Source of the DNA: Bacillus pumilus
GTDB lineage: Bacteria > Bacillota > Bacilli > Bacillales > Bacillaceae
Length of the DNA: 64,000 nucleotides
Direction of reading: 5' to 3'
Assembly: GCF_003431975.1 (NCBI RefSeq)
Contig: NZ_CP027116.1
Coordinates: 2,294,001-2,358,000, forward strand
The position numbers and the translations under genes were made by a program. Positions 27,639-36,908 of this stretch are shown piece after piece. Under the pieces are notes generated by a model. That model ran no database searches, was not told where the DNA came from, and saw only the letters and a list, made by a program, of their open reading frames with translations. Numbering within the stretch: position 1 is the first letter of the stretch; the number at the start of each line of letters is the position of its first letter.

Positions 27639-28535
27639 ATGATGGCACAATTCAAAAAAGCAATGCTCATTTATAATGGAAATGCTGGACAAAAAAACAT
27701 GGAAAAAATTCTCGGTCAAACAGTGCCTCTTCTTTCTCTACATATTGATGAACTCATTCTCAAACCAACAAAGCAGCCAAAGGATGCTTATCATTTCTGC
27801 CGAGCGATAGATGAGACGGTGGAATTGCTCATCATCTTAGGCGGAGATGGCACCGTGCATGAATGTATAAACGGCATCGGCGGTTTAGAAAAAAGACCGG
27901 CTGTAGCTATATTGCCGGGCGGGACATGCAATGACTTTTCTAGAACGCTCGGTATTCCGCAACAAATGCAAAAAGCTACGCAAATGATTGTAGACGGTTT
28001 TGAAAAGAAGGTCGACTTAATCAAATCAGCAGATCGATATTTATTAAATTTTTGGGGAATCGGGCTGATTGCGAAGACGTCCAACAATATTAATGATAAG
28101 GAAAAAGCCGTACTCGGCAAAATCAGCTATTTCACAAGTGCCTTGCGTACCTTACAGCAAACAGATCCTTTTCACGTACGAATTGAAACCGAAGAGGAAA
28201 GCTGGGAAGAGGAAGCCGTCATTGTTCTTGTGATGAACGGACATTTCATTGGTACAAATAAAATTGATCTGCCCAATGCAGCGATTGATGATGGAAAAGC
28301 AGAAATCTTAATTTGCAGAAATACGAGCTTCTCTGCTCTTAAAGAAATTTTTTCTATGAATCGGGAAGAGCTGGAGGATTTCACCGGCGATCTATCGCTC
28401 ATTCAAGCGTCTAGTATTCGTATCCACACAAAAGAGGAAATGGATGTTGATACGGACGGCGAAGTGTATATGACAGCTCCTGCTTCTTTAGAAGTATTAA
28501 ACCAGCACTTGACCTTTATTGTTCCAGCAGAATAA
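27639..28535 (+). CDS. bmrU: Diacylglycerol/lipid kinase-family protein BmrU
   Basis: The 298-residue protein has the DAGK catalytic domain: [14 protein letters not shown] near residue 63 and [14 protein letters not shown] near residue 89, the ATP- and lipid-binding loops of the YegS/DgkB group. It would phosphorylate a membrane lipid; the exact lipid is unknown. In B. subtilis bmrU opens the bmrU-bmr-bmrR multidrug operon. Here a strong terminator follows at once and no efflux pump or BmrR gene is present. ATG 27639 or 27642 are both possible behind AAAGGGAG. Confidence 0.88.
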   Translation: MMAQFKKAMLIYNGNAGQKNMEKILGQTVPLLSLHIDELILKPTKQPKDAYHFCRAIDETVELLIILGGDGTVHECINGIGGLEKRPAVAILPGGTCNDFSRTLGIPQQMQKATQMIVDGFEKKVDLIKSADRYLLNFWGIGLIAKTSNNINDKEKAVLGKISYFTSALRTLQQTDPFHVRIETEEESWEEEAVIVLVMNGHFIGTNKIDLPNAAIDDGKAEILICRNTSFSALKEIFSMNREELEDFTGDLSLIQASSIRIHTKEEMDVDTDGEVYMTAPASLEVLNQHLTFIVPAE

Positions 28536-28539
28536 AGAA

Positions 28540-28572
28540 AACGCCCGAAATCATTCTTTTTCGGGCGTTTTT
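28540..28572. terminator. Bidirectional terminator after bmrU
   Basis: AACGCCCGAAA and TTTCGGGCGTT pair around a short loop, followed by seven Ts. It overlaps the end of the opposing small gene. Confidence 0.8.
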
Positions 28573-28844
28573 TTGATATAGCGTCTGTATAAATATTCAA
28601 GTGCATACCCAAGCAATGTCCCAACAAGAAGCGAAATGCCTAATAGGCTATTTGCTGCTCCTTTAAATCCACCGACAATCAGCAAGCAGTACATAATTTG
28701 AATCAATGAAACGATTGATATGATCAGTAGTAATCTTTCGGGATGATTGCGTGATTTAGAAATATATCGAAGAAAAGCGAACGCAATTGCTGTGATAAAC
28801 ATGAGTCCAATCGTTAGAAACGCAAAAAAGTCTAGTCCAGACAT
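28551..28844 (-). CDS. Small membrane protein of unknown function
   Basis: The 97-residue protein has three hydrophobic segments: FFAFLTIGLMFITAIAFAFL near the start, LLLIISIVSLIQIMYCLLIV in the middle and SLLGISLLVGTLLGYALEYL near the end. The tail is basic (YRRYIKKTPEKE). The ATG follows a GAAAGGAGCGAGGGT site, which supports translation. It lies 3' of bkdB on the same strand, behind a long inverted repeat. I do not recognise the family. Confidence 0.65.
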   Translation of the reverse strand: MSGLDFFAFLTIGLMFITAIAFAFLRYISKSRNHPERLLLIISIVSLIQIMYCLLIVGGFKGAANSLLGISLLVGTLLGYALEYLYRRYIKKTPEKE

Positions 28845-28864
28845 ACCCTCGCTCCTTTCTCATC

Positions 28865-28908
28865 ATGATGAATTCCCCCTATCCATAGTGGAAGGGGGAA
28901 TTCATCAT
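28865..28908. terminator. Long inverted repeat after bkdB
   Basis: ATGATGAATTCCCCC and its exact reverse complement form a 15-bp stem with a 14-base loop, 4 bases past the bkdB stop. There is no good T-run on the minus strand, so it may act as a 3' mRNA stabiliser as much as a terminator. Confidence 0.65.
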
Positions 28909-28911
28909 ATT

Positions 28912-30168
28912 TTAGTAAACAGATGTCTGCTCGTCAATGCCTTCAAGGATTTGTTTAATTCGTTGAAGGAATCTGCCGCATACAAGACCATCTAGTACTC
29001 TGTGATCTAATGAGAGACAAAGGTTGACCATGTCTCTTGCCGCAATCATACCATTTACAATCATTGGACGCTTCACAATTGATTCTACTTGTAAAATGGC
29101 CGCTTGCGGGTAATTAATGATGCCCATAGATTGTACTGAACCAAATGATCCCGTGTTATTGACAGTAAAGGTGCCGCCTTCCATGTCACTTTGCTTGAGC
29201 GTTCCTTGTCTCACCTTGGAAGCAAGCTCATGAATTTCTTTGGCGATGCCCTTAATTGTTTTTTCATCTGCATCCTTAATGACTGGAACATAAAGAGCGT
29301 CATCAGTCGCAACAGCAATAGAGACATTGATCGCTTGCTTTTGAACAATTTTATCTCCAGCCCACATGCTGTTCATTTCAGGGAATTCTTTTAAGCCCTG
29401 AGCCACTGCTTTGACAAAGAACGCAAAGAACGTCAAATTAAAGCCTTCTTTTGCTTTAAATTGATCCTTGAGCTGATTTCTTCTTGTCACAAGGTTTGTC
29501 ACATCGACTTCCATCATCGTCCATGCGTGCGGAATTTCATGTTTGCTTCTCAGCATATTTGCCGCAATCGCCTGCCTAATCGGCGTGACTGGCAGTTCAA
29601 CATCCCCAGGCATTGTAGAGATAGAGGACGCCGCTTGTGGCTTTGATGACTGAGTAGGCTCCGGCTTTACCGGTTGTTCATTAACAGGTGCCGCTTTCTC
29701 TTGGACGCCGCCGTTTTCAATGAGCTGAAGTAAATCTTTTCTTGTGATTCTTCCACCTGCTCCTGTTCCTTGAACAGCCGCTAAATCAATGCTATGCTCA
29801 TCTGCTAAACGAAGGACTGCTGGAGAGTAGCGTTTCTTTTGACTTTGATCTACTTTTGTTTGATTCGCTTTAGGCGCTTCGCTTTGCTCAGGTGCCGCTT
29901 CTTCTTTCGCACTCTGCTGCTCGCTGCCTTCTACTTCAATTTCACAGAACACTTCTCCTACTTGCAGCGTATCGCCTTCCTCAGCCGATAGCTTTGTAAT
30001 CGTACCTGTAAAGGATGACGGGACTTCAGCATTTACTTTATCCGTCATGACTTCCGCAATCGGATCGTATTTATTCACATGATCACCAGGTGAAACCAGC
30101 CATTTGCTAATCGTTCCTTCTGTCACACTTTCACCTAGCTGAGGCATTTTCATTTGTTCAATTGCCAC
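28912..30168 (-). CDS. bkdB: Branched-chain keto acid dehydrogenase E2 (lipoamide acyltransferase)
   Basis: E2 is the core of the complex that converts branched-chain 2-oxo acids to acyl-CoA. The 418 residues hold a lipoyl domain with K44 in EVMTDKVNAEVPS, an acidic/Glu-Pro linker, a peripheral-subunit-binding domain (YSPAVLRLADEHSIDLAAVQGTGAGGRITRKD) near residues 113-147, and the catalytic domain ending with the acyltransferase motif SLDHRVLDG. It is the last gene of the ptb-bkdB operon, 18 bases after bkdAB. Confidence 0.94.
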   Translation of the reverse strand: MAIEQMKMPQLGESVTEGTISKWLVSPGDHVNKYDPIAEVMTDKVNAEVPSSFTGTITKLSAEEGDTLQVGEVFCEIEVEGSEQQSAKEEAAPEQSEAPKANQTKVDQSQKKRYSPAVLRLADEHSIDLAAVQGTGAGGRITRKDLLQLIENGGVQEKAAPVNEQPVKPEPTQSSKPQAASSISTMPGDVELPVTPIRQAIAANMLRSKHEIPHAWTMMEVDVTNLVTRRNQLKDQFKAKEGFNLTFFAFFVKAVAQGLKEFPEMNSMWAGDKIVQKQAINVSIAVATDDALYVPVIKDADEKTIKGIAKEIHELASKVRQGTLKQSDMEGGTFTVNNTGSFGSVQSMGIINYPQAAILQVESIVKRPMIVNGMIAARDMVNLCLSLDHRVLDGLVCGRFLQRIKQILEGIDEQTSVY

Positions 30169-30186
30169 TTGAAACCCTCCTCTTTC

Positions 30187-31170
30187 TTAAAACGCCGCTA
30201 GCTCTCTCATTTCAGCTTCTACCTTATCCGGATTGACCATGAAGAATTTTTCCATTGTTGGCGCATAAGGCATTGCCGGGATATCTGGTCCAGCTAGACG
30301 TTTGATTGGTGCGTCTAAATCAAATAAGCAGTGCTCCGAAATGATCGCCGCAACCTCACTCATAATGCTACCCTCTTTTGTATCTTCCGTTAAAAGAAGC
30401 ACTTTGCCTGTTTTGGATGCCGCTTCAATAATCGCTTCCTGATCAAGCGGGTACACTGTTCTCAAATCAAGAATATGAGAAGAAATGCCATCTTTTGCAA
30501 GGCGATCTGCTGCTTGCAGCGCGAAATGGACACATAGGCCATATGTAATGACCGTGATATCATCGCCTTCACGTTTCACATCTGCTTTTCCAATTGGGAG
30601 TGTGTAATCCTCTTCAGGTACCTCTCCTTTAATGAGACGGTAGGCACGTTTGTGTTCAAAGAACAATACAGGATCTGGATCACGCACCGCAGCCTTTAAA
30701 AGACCTTTTACATCATAAGGTGTAGAAGGCATCACAATCTTCAAACCAGGCTGATTGGCAAAAATCGCTTCAACCGATTGCGAATGATAAAGTGCTCCGT
30801 GAACACCGCCCCCGTAAGGTGCGCGGATGACCATAGGACAGGTCCAATCGTTATTTGAGCGGTATCTAATTTTTGCAGCCTCTGAAATGATTTGGTTGAT
30901 TGCAGGCATAATAAAATCCGCAAACTGCATCTCTGCAATTGGACGCATCCCATACATCGCTGCTCCAATGCCTACACCAGCAATGGCTGATTCTGCAAGA
31001 GGTGTATCCATGACGCGTGCTTCTCCAAATTGCTCATAAAGACCCGCTGTCGCTTTAAATACGCCGCCCTTTTTCCCGACATCCTCTCCGAGCACAAACA
31101 CTTTCGGATCTCGCTCCATTTCTTCTTTCATCGCCAGTGTAATGGCGTCTATATATGACATAACAGGCAT
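30187..31170 (-). CDS. bkdAB: Branched-chain keto acid dehydrogenase E1 beta
   Basis: The 327-residue E1 beta subunit pairs with BkdAA for the thiamine-dependent decarboxylation. It has the expected LGEDVGKKGGVFKATAGLYEQFG start region, MDTPLAESAIAGVGIGAAMYGMRPIAEMQFADF near residue 55, and the RAPYGGGVHGALYHSQS segment. It is transcribed with 12 bases after bkdAA. Confidence 0.94.
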   Translation of the reverse strand: MPVMSYIDAITLAMKEEMERDPKVFVLGEDVGKKGGVFKATAGLYEQFGEARVMDTPLAESAIAGVGIGAAMYGMRPIAEMQFADFIMPAINQIISEAAKIRYRSNNDWTCPMVIRAPYGGGVHGALYHSQSVEAIFANQPGLKIVMPSTPYDVKGLLKAAVRDPDPVLFFEHKRAYRLIKGEVPEEDYTLPIGKADVKREGDDITVITYGLCVHFALQAADRLAKDGISSHILDLRTVYPLDQEAIIEAASKTGKVLLLTEDTKEGSIMSEVAAIISEHCLFDLDAPIKRLAGPDIPAMPYAPTMEKFFMVNPDKVEAEMRELAAF

Positions 31171-31182
31171 TTGTCTTCCCCC

Positions 31183-32175
31183 TTACTCCGCATATACGTA
31201 ACGAAGTGCGCTTTCTGCATCAGCATAAGCAGCGTTTTCCGCTTCATCGGTCGCTTCGTTCACGATTTGCATGATTTCTTTTGTCATCTCTTCTTTCATG
31301 TCAGAAGTCAAGACGTTTCCTTCAATTAAATACGTTTCATATTGGATGAGCGGATCTTTCTTTCTCGCTTCGAGCACTTCTTCCTTTTCTCGATAACTTG
31401 AATCATCGTCATCACTTGAATGCGCAGTTAAACGGTAAGAGATGGTTTCAATCAATGTTGGGCCTTCACCTCTTGCTGCACGGTCTCTCGCTTCTTTGAC
31501 AGCAGCATATACTTCAAGCGGATCATTGCCATCAACGGTTACACCAGGCATTCCGTATCCAATGGCACGATCTGAAATGCGTTCACATGCCACTTGTTTG
31601 TCATACGGCACAGAAATCGCGTACTTATTGTTTTCACACATGAAAATAACAGGCAGCTTATGCACAGCAGCAAAGTTAGCACCTTCGTGGAAATCACCTT
31701 GGTTTGAAGAGCCTTCACCGAATGTGACAAAGCTGACAAAGTTTTTTTGCTCCAGTCGTCCAGCGAGTGCAATTCCCACTGCATGCGGAACCTGCGTTGT
31801 AACAGGTGAAGATCCTGTCACAATTCGATTTGATTTTTGTCCAAAATGACCTGGCATCTGTCTTCCGCCTGAGTTTGGATCGTCTTGTTTTGCGAAACCA
31901 GACATCATTAAATCTTTTGCTGTCATCCCAAATGCGAGGACAACACCCATATCACGGTAATAAGGTAAAACGTAATCTTCTTCTCTATTGAGGGCGAAAG
32001 CAGCGCCTACTTGCTGCGCTTCCTGCCCTTGACAAGAAATCACGAATGGAATTTTACCAGAACGGTTTAAAAGCCACATCCGTTCATCAATTTTTCTTGC
32101 TAGTAGCATTGTTTTATATATATCAATTGCTTGCTCATCCGATAATCCTAATTCCTGATGACGCATGTTACTCAT
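31183..32175 (-). CDS. bkdAA: Branched-chain keto acid dehydrogenase E1 alpha
   Basis: ATG 32175, behind AAGGAGGG, gives 330 residues, the B. subtilis length; an upstream frame to 32289 reads through the end of lpdV and is not used. The thiamine-diphosphate motif GEGSSNQGDFHEGANFAAV ... NN is clear, and the phosphorylation-loop-like RLTAHSSDDDDSSYR follows. It starts the oxidative decarboxylation of 2-oxo acids derived from valine, leucine and isoleucine, which in Bacillus prime branched fatty acids. Confidence 0.94.
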   Translation of the reverse strand: MSNMRHQELGLSDEQAIDIYKTMLLARKIDERMWLLNRSGKIPFVISCQGQEAQQVGAAFALNREEDYVLPYYRDMGVVLAFGMTAKDLMMSGFAKQDDPNSGGRQMPGHFGQKSNRIVTGSSPVTTQVPHAVGIALAGRLEQKNFVSFVTFGEGSSNQGDFHEGANFAAVHKLPVIFMCENNKYAISVPYDKQVACERISDRAIGYGMPGVTVDGNDPLEVYAAVKEARDRAARGEGPTLIETISYRLTAHSSDDDDSSYREKEEVLEARKKDPLIQYETYLIEGNVLTSDMKEEMTKEIMQIVNEATDEAENAAYADAESALRYVYAE

Positions 32176-32192
32176 CCTATTTCCCTCCTTGA

Positions 32193-33617
32193 TTAAAAAT
32201 GGATCGCCTTTCCGTCGACAGCAAGAGCTGCCTCGCCAATCGCCTCTGATAAGGTTGGGTGAGGGTGAATCGTTTGCCCCACTTCCCACGGTGTTGCATC
32301 AAGCACTTTGGCTAATCCAGCTTCAGATATCATATCTGTGACATGAGGGCCAATCATATGAATCCCTAAAATATCATCTGTCTTTTGATCGGCAATGATT
32401 TTGACGAATCCATCAGACTCTCCGTACACAAGTGCTTTTCCGATCGCCATAAAGGGGAACTTCCCTATTTTGACTTCGAACCCTTGCTCTTTTGCCGCCT
32501 GTTCAGTCAGTCCAACACTTGCAGTTTCTGGGTGAGAGTAAACACATTTAGATACGAGCGTTTCATCGAGCGGCTTCGGATCTTTCCCTGCCATATGTTC
32601 CACCGCAATCATGCCTTCGTGTGAAGCCACATGTGCCAGCTGAAGCCCGCCAATAACATCTCCTATTGCGTAAATATGCGATTCTTTCGTTTGATAATGC
32701 TCATTCACGACAATGCCTTGTTTTTCTGTTTGAATGTCGGTATTTTCAAGGCCAATGCCTTCGATATTAGGTACACGTCCGACTGAAAGAAGGAGTTTTT
32801 CCGCTTCAAACGTCTGAAGGTCTCCATCCTTTTCTGCTTGAATCGTCACGAGATTCTCCTGCTTTTTAACGGTATCTGGCAGCACTTTCGCATTTGTCAC
32901 AAAGGTGATGCCTTTTTTAGATAAAAGCTTTACCATTTCTTTAGAAATGTCATGATCCTCTGTTGGCAATATGCGATCTGCAAATTCAATCACCGTCACT
33001 TTCACACCGAAATCATGGAGCATGGAAGCCCACTCGATGCCGATCACTCCGCCGCCGACAATAAGCATCGACTGCGGAAGCTCCGGCAGTTCAAGCGCAT
33101 CATCTGATGAAAGAATGTGCGTCCCATCTACTTCAAGCCCTGGCAGGACACGCGGTCTTGAACCTGTTGCAATGATGACCTGCTTTGGAATGAGCATTTC
33201 ATTTTCATCTCCATTTGCCATTTCAACAGAAATGGTTCCTGGCATTGGTGAAAAGATAGATGGACCAAGAATCCGGCCAATTCCTTCATAGACATCAATT
33301 TTCCCTTGTTTCATTAAGTGTTTGACGCCGCCTGCTAGTTTTTCTACAATCTCTGCTTTTCTTTTCTGCACGTTTGCAAACTGTAAGGCAACATCGTTTG
33401 CCTCAACGCCAAAATCAGCAGCACGTTTGACGGTTTGATAGACTTCTGCACTTCTAAGCAGCGCTTTAGACGGAATGCACCCTTTATGGAGACATGTTCC
33501 GCCGAGCTTTGCTTTTTCTACAACTGCTGTTTTCAATCCAAGCTGTGAGGCACGAATGGCTGCTACATAGCCGCCTGTGCCTCCACCAAGAATGACGAGG
33601 TCATATTCAGTTGCCAT
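32193..33617 (-). CDS. lpdV: Dihydrolipoyl dehydrogenase (E3) of the bkd complex
   Basis: E3 re-oxidises the lipoyl arm and reduces NAD+. The 474-residue flavoprotein has the FAD motif [20 protein letters not shown], the redox disulfide [13 protein letters not shown] near residue 39, a second Rossmann motif [14 protein letters not shown], the FAD-contact AIGDV and the active-site histidine pair HPHPTLSEA. It overlaps buk by 11 bases. It is a bkd-dedicated paralogue, as in B. subtilis. Confidence 0.94.
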   Translation of the reverse strand: MATEYDLVILGGGTGGYVAAIRASQLGLKTAVVEKAKLGGTCLHKGCIPSKALLRSAEVYQTVKRAADFGVEANDVALQFANVQKRKAEIVEKLAGGVKHLMKQGKIDVYEGIGRILGPSIFSPMPGTISVEMANGDENEMLIPKQVIIATGSRPRVLPGLEVDGTHILSSDDALELPELPQSMLIVGGGVIGIEWASMLHDFGVKVTVIEFADRILPTEDHDISKEMVKLLSKKGITFVTNAKVLPDTVKKQENLVTIQAEKDGDLQTFEAEKLLLSVGRVPNIEGIGLENTDIQTEKQGIVVNEHYQTKESHIYAIGDVIGGLQLAHVASHEGMIAVEHMAGKDPKPLDETLVSKCVYSHPETASVGLTEQAAKEQGFEVKIGKFPFMAIGKALVYGESDGFVKIIADQKTDDILGIHMIGPHVTDMISEAGLAKVLDATPWEVGQTIHPHPTLSEAIGEAALAVDGKAIHF

Positions 33618-34728
33618 GACTTGTCACTCCTTTCTTTTTCTGTTGATCATTTGGGTATTCTTTCGGTGATTCTTCTTCTTTTAAAATACGAAGTGCACCT
33701 TCTGCTAAAGATTGCAGTTCATTCTCACCTGGATATACAACAACATCTGAAATCCAGTCAATATATCCTCTAATACTTGATGTAATTTGTTTACTGTACG
33801 CAAGTCCGCCTGTTAACACAATAACGTCAACTGCTCCTTTTAAAACCGCACTGGCCGCACCGATTTCCTTAGCAATTTGATAGCACATCGCTTCATAAAT
33901 CAGTGCCGCGCGTTCATCGCCGGCTTCAATCATGCGCTCGACTTTCACCGCATCTGTCGTGCCAAGATAACCCGCAAGTCCACCTTCGCCAATAATGCGT
34001 TTAAGCATTTCTTCTTGGGTATATGCACCAGAAAAGCATAGATTGACAAGGTCACCTGTTGGCAGGGTTCCCGCTCGCTCTGGACTGAAAGGACCTTCGC
34101 CATGCAGACCATTGTTGACATCAATGACTTTTCCTTTTTCATGTACACCAATTGTAATACCGCCGCCCATATGTGTAATAATCATGTTCAAATCTTCGTA
34201 GCGTTTTCCAAAGGAAGCGGCTGTTTTTCTTGCAACCGCTTTTTGATTTAATGCATGGAAGATGCTCTTTCTTTCAATCGTTGGCAGCCCAGAAATGCGA
34301 GCAATTGGTTTTAGTTCATCAACCACTACTGGATCGACAATAAAAGCTGGGATATTCAGACCAAGTGCAATTTCCCTCGCGATGATACCACCGAGATTAG
34401 ATGCGTGCTGTCCTGCATATCCTTCTTTCAGATCTTCCACCATTTGCTCATTGACTTCATATGTGCCACCTTCAATCGGACGTAGGAGGCCGCCTCGTGC
34501 GCACACTGCATCAAACTTTGAGATGTTCATCCCTTGTTCATGCAGCGTTTTCAGGATCGTTTCTTTACGAAATGAAAACTGATCAATGATATGAGGAAAC
34601 TGCTTTATTTCCTCATCTGTATGTCTAAGTGTTGTTTCAAAAATAGATCGTTCATTATGAAACACGCCGATTTTTGTTGAAGTAGAGCCAGGATTAATCG
34701 TGAGAATACGCCATTCTTTTGTCAGCAA
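33607..34728 (-). CDS. buk: Butyrate kinase
   Basis: Buk and Ptb interconvert branched acyl-CoA and the free acid with ATP formation. This ASKHA-fold kinase carries [15 protein letters not shown] at its start, [11 protein letters not shown] near residue 200 and [11 protein letters not shown] near residue 315. TTG at 34728 lies 8 bases after GGAGG and is the best start (373 residues); another TTG two codons upstream is too close to the ribosome site. The charged tail ([16 protein letters not shown]) is probably variable. Confidence 0.9.
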   Translation of the reverse strand: MLTKEWRILTINPGSTSTKIGVFHNERSIFETTLRHTDEEIKQFPHIIDQFSFRKETILKTLHEQGMNISKFDAVCARGGLLRPIEGGTYEVNEQMVEDLKEGYAGQHASNLGGIIAREIALGLNIPAFIVDPVVVDELKPIARISGLPTIERKSIFHALNQKAVARKTAASFGKRYEDLNMIITHMGGGITIGVHEKGKVIDVNNGLHGEGPFSPERAGTLPTGDLVNLCFSGAYTQEEMLKRIIGEGGLAGYLGTTDAVKVERMIEAGDERAALIYEAMCYQIAKEIGAASAVLKGAVDVIVLTGGLAYSKQITSSIRGYIDWISDVVVYPGENELQSLAEGALRILKEEESPKEYPNDQQKKKGVTSHGN

Positions 34729-34761
34729 AAACAAAACCTCCGTTTCAACTCATTCTTCAAA

Positions 34762-35856
34762 TTAGCGACGACTTAAAATATGTTGACCATTTTGCAAGAA
34801 TTGGCTTCTTGATTTACGCATTCTTTCAATACGCTCTTCTGCCAATCGGTCTGCCGCTTTATAGGTTGGAATGGCATCACGGTTTGAAATTTCAATGACG
34901 CGTTCAATGTTTTGATAAATACCTTCAACTTTTTTCATTGCACGATCTGCATTATAGCCATAAAGTTCATCAGCAACGTTAATCACACCGCCTGCATTGA
35001 TGACATAATCAGGTGCATAGACAATGCCCATTTCATGGATCAGATCCCCGTGATGCGTCTCTCTTAACTGGTTATTCGCTGCACCTGCAATGACTTTTGC
35101 TTTTAACTTCGGAATCGTTACATCGTTAATCGTTGCACCAAGTGCACACGGTGCATAAATATCACATGCTTGATCATAAATATCATCAGGGTCAACTGCT
35201 TTCGCGCCAAAGTCTTCAACCGCTCGCTTCACAGAGTCTTTATTGATATCTGTAACAATCAGCTGTGCACCTTCTTCATGCAGGTGTTTACACAGATTGT
35301 AGGCCACATTTCCAACACCTTGAACAGCAATTGTTTTCCCTTCTAATGAATCAGTCCCAAATGAAGCTTTGGCAGCAGCTTTCATTCCTTTATATACACC
35401 GTAAGCCGTAACAGGAGACGGATTTCCAGACGAACCAAATGCAGGAGAAATACCTGTCACAAAGTCAGTTTCTTCATGAATCAGATCCATGTCTTCTACC
35501 GTCGTACCGACATCCTCAGCTGTGATATAGCGGCCATTCAATCCTTGAATGTAACGTCCAAACGCACGGAACATTTCTTCATTTTTGTCTTTTCTCGGGT
35601 CGCCGATAATGACTGTTTTTCCGCCGCCAAGATTCAGTCCTGCTGCTGCATTTTTATACGTCATCCCTCTTGCTAGACGCAGTGCATCCTCGATTGCTGC
35701 TTCTTCGTTTTCATACGTCCACATTCTAGTCCCGCCAAGTGCCGGTCCAAGTGTTGTATCATGAATGGCAATAATGGCTTTTAAGCCTGACTGTTCATCC
35801 TGACAAAATACAAGCTGCTCATAATCGTATCGTTCCATATATTTAAAAAGTTCCAT
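34762..35856 (-). CDS. bcd: Leucine dehydrogenase (branched-chain)
   Basis: This NAD+-dependent enzyme deaminates leucine, valine and isoleucine to the 2-oxo acids used by the Bkd complex. The 364-residue protein has the catalytic lysine in [14 protein letters not shown] near residue 80, the nucleotide-binding [15 protein letters not shown] near residue 184, and the GAANNQL segment of amino-acid dehydrogenases. It lies 25 bases after ptb. Confidence 0.95.
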   Translation of the reverse strand: MELFKYMERYDYEQLVFCQDEQSGLKAIIAIHDTTLGPALGGTRMWTYENEEAAIEDALRLARGMTYKNAAAGLNLGGGKTVIIGDPRKDKNEEMFRAFGRYIQGLNGRYITAEDVGTTVEDMDLIHEETDFVTGISPAFGSSGNPSPVTAYGVYKGMKAAAKASFGTDSLEGKTIAVQGVGNVAYNLCKHLHEEGAQLIVTDINKDSVKRAVEDFGAKAVDPDDIYDQACDIYAPCALGATINDVTIPKLKAKVIAGAANNQLRETHHGDLIHEMGIVYAPDYVINAGGVINVADELYGYNADRAMKKVEGIYQNIERVIEISNRDAIPTYKAADRLAEERIERMRKSRSQFLQNGQHILSRR

Positions 35857-35881
35857 TATTTATTCCTCCTATGACTTCCGC

Positions 35882-36775
35882 TTAATTTGATGTACAAATG
35901 GCAAGTGCGATTGAATAAAGCTTGCTTTCAGCTGTATCCGACCGGCTGGTTAAAGCAATCGGCGCCTTTGCTCCTGCCACCACAGCTCCCACCTTCGCAT
36001 GCGCAAAGTAGATGAGAGATTTATAAAGAATGTTCCCTGCTTCTATCGTCGGCACAAGCAAAATATCTGCATGACCAGCGACATCACTTGTAATATTTTT
36101 ATGAGAAGCTGCTGTTTGAGAAATGGCATTGTCTAAAGCAAGAGGCCCATCAACGAGGCAACCAGAAATTTGACCTCGGCGATTCATTTGCGCCAGACTT
36201 GCCGCAGTCAAAGTTGAATCCATTACCGGGTTCACGACCTCGACCGCAGATAGCACTGCCACTTTTGGCATGTCATTTCCGACAGCTTGTGCTACTTGAA
36301 CAGAATTGATCGTAATCTCTTTGAGCATATTTAAATCGGGTGCGATGTTCATCGCAGAATCCGTAACATAAATAAAACGATCAAAGCCCGGCACTTCAAA
36401 TGCCGCAACATGTGATAGAACACTCGCTGTCCGCAGCCCGTACTCTTTATTCAGTACCGCTTTTAAAAGAACGGCTGTCGGGACATGCCCTTTCATCAAT
36501 ATATCTGCATGCTTCTCACTTACTGCCTGCACGGCAATTTTGGCTGATTCTTCAGGAGAATCTGAATGAATAATATCTATCCAGCCCTCATCGATCTCAT
36601 GTTGCTTCACTAGCTCCTTTAGGTTGCGTTTGTTCCCAACCAGCAGGAAGCGAGCGACCTTGCGTTCAATTGCCATCTTGACGGCATGAAGCACTTCTTC
36701 GTCTTCTGCATGAGCCACAGCAGCAGTTTTATTCTGCAGCTGGGCGGCTTTCATAATCAGATCGTCAAGCTTCAT
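35882..36775 (-). CDS. ptb: Phosphate butyryltransferase
   Basis: Ptb swaps CoA for phosphate on branched acyl groups ahead of Buk. The 297-residue protein shows the family marks KGHVPTAVLLKAVLNKEYGLR near residue 95, FIYVTDSAMNIAPDL near residue 133 and VDGPLALDNAIS near residue 208. It is the first gene of the operon, behind a sigma-54 promoter, so the whole bkd set is under SigL and BkdR control. Confidence 0.93.
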   Translation of the reverse strand: MKLDDLIMKAAQLQNKTAAVAHAEDEEVLHAVKMAIERKVARFLLVGNKRNLKELVKQHEIDEGWIDIIHSDSPEESAKIAVQAVSEKHADILMKGHVPTAVLLKAVLNKEYGLRTASVLSHVAAFEVPGFDRFIYVTDSAMNIAPDLNMLKEITINSVQVAQAVGNDMPKVAVLSAVEVVNPVMDSTLTAASLAQMNRRGQISGCLVDGPLALDNAISQTAASHKNITSDVAGHADILLVPTIEAGNILYKSLIYFAHAKVGAVVAGAKAPIALTSRSDTAESKLYSIALAICTSN

Positions 36776-36816
36776 ATGTGCCCACCTTTCCTTATGCTCG
36801 GTTCATGGTTTTTATA

Positions 36817-36832
36817 TGCAAGTTCCGTGCCA
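36817..36832 (-). promoter_or_regulatory. Sigma-54 (SigL) promoter of the bkd operon
   Basis: TGGCACGGAACTTGCA on the minus strand fits the -24/-12 consensus TGGCAC-N5-TTGCA exactly. It lies about 42 bases upstream of the ptb start. Confidence 0.92.
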
Positions 36833-36873
36833 GCTTGAAATGCAGTGAAATAAGACATTTCTGATGAAATGCG

Positions 36874-36887
36874 TGCAATCTTTTGCA
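36874..36887. promoter_or_regulatory. Candidate BkdR upstream activating site 1
   Basis: The 14-mer TGCAATCTTTTGCA has inverted TGCAA/TTGCA arms. Its centre is 21 bases from that of site 2, two turns of the helix, and about 55 bases upstream of the -24 element. Confidence 0.6.
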
Positions 36888-36894
36888 GGCTACG

Positions 36895-36908
36895 TGCATT
36901 TTATTGCA
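36895..36908. promoter_or_regulatory. Candidate BkdR upstream activating site 2
   Basis: The 14-mer TGCATTTTATTGCA has inverted TGCA arms like site 1. It overlaps the bkdR stop codon, so part of the operator is inside coding sequence. Confidence 0.55.

Noticed and set aside
27474..27719. An 82-residue N-terminal extension of brxB
   Set aside because: It would run into bmrU on the other strand and is unlike any bacilliredoxin; ATG 27473 has a ribosome site and gives the family length.
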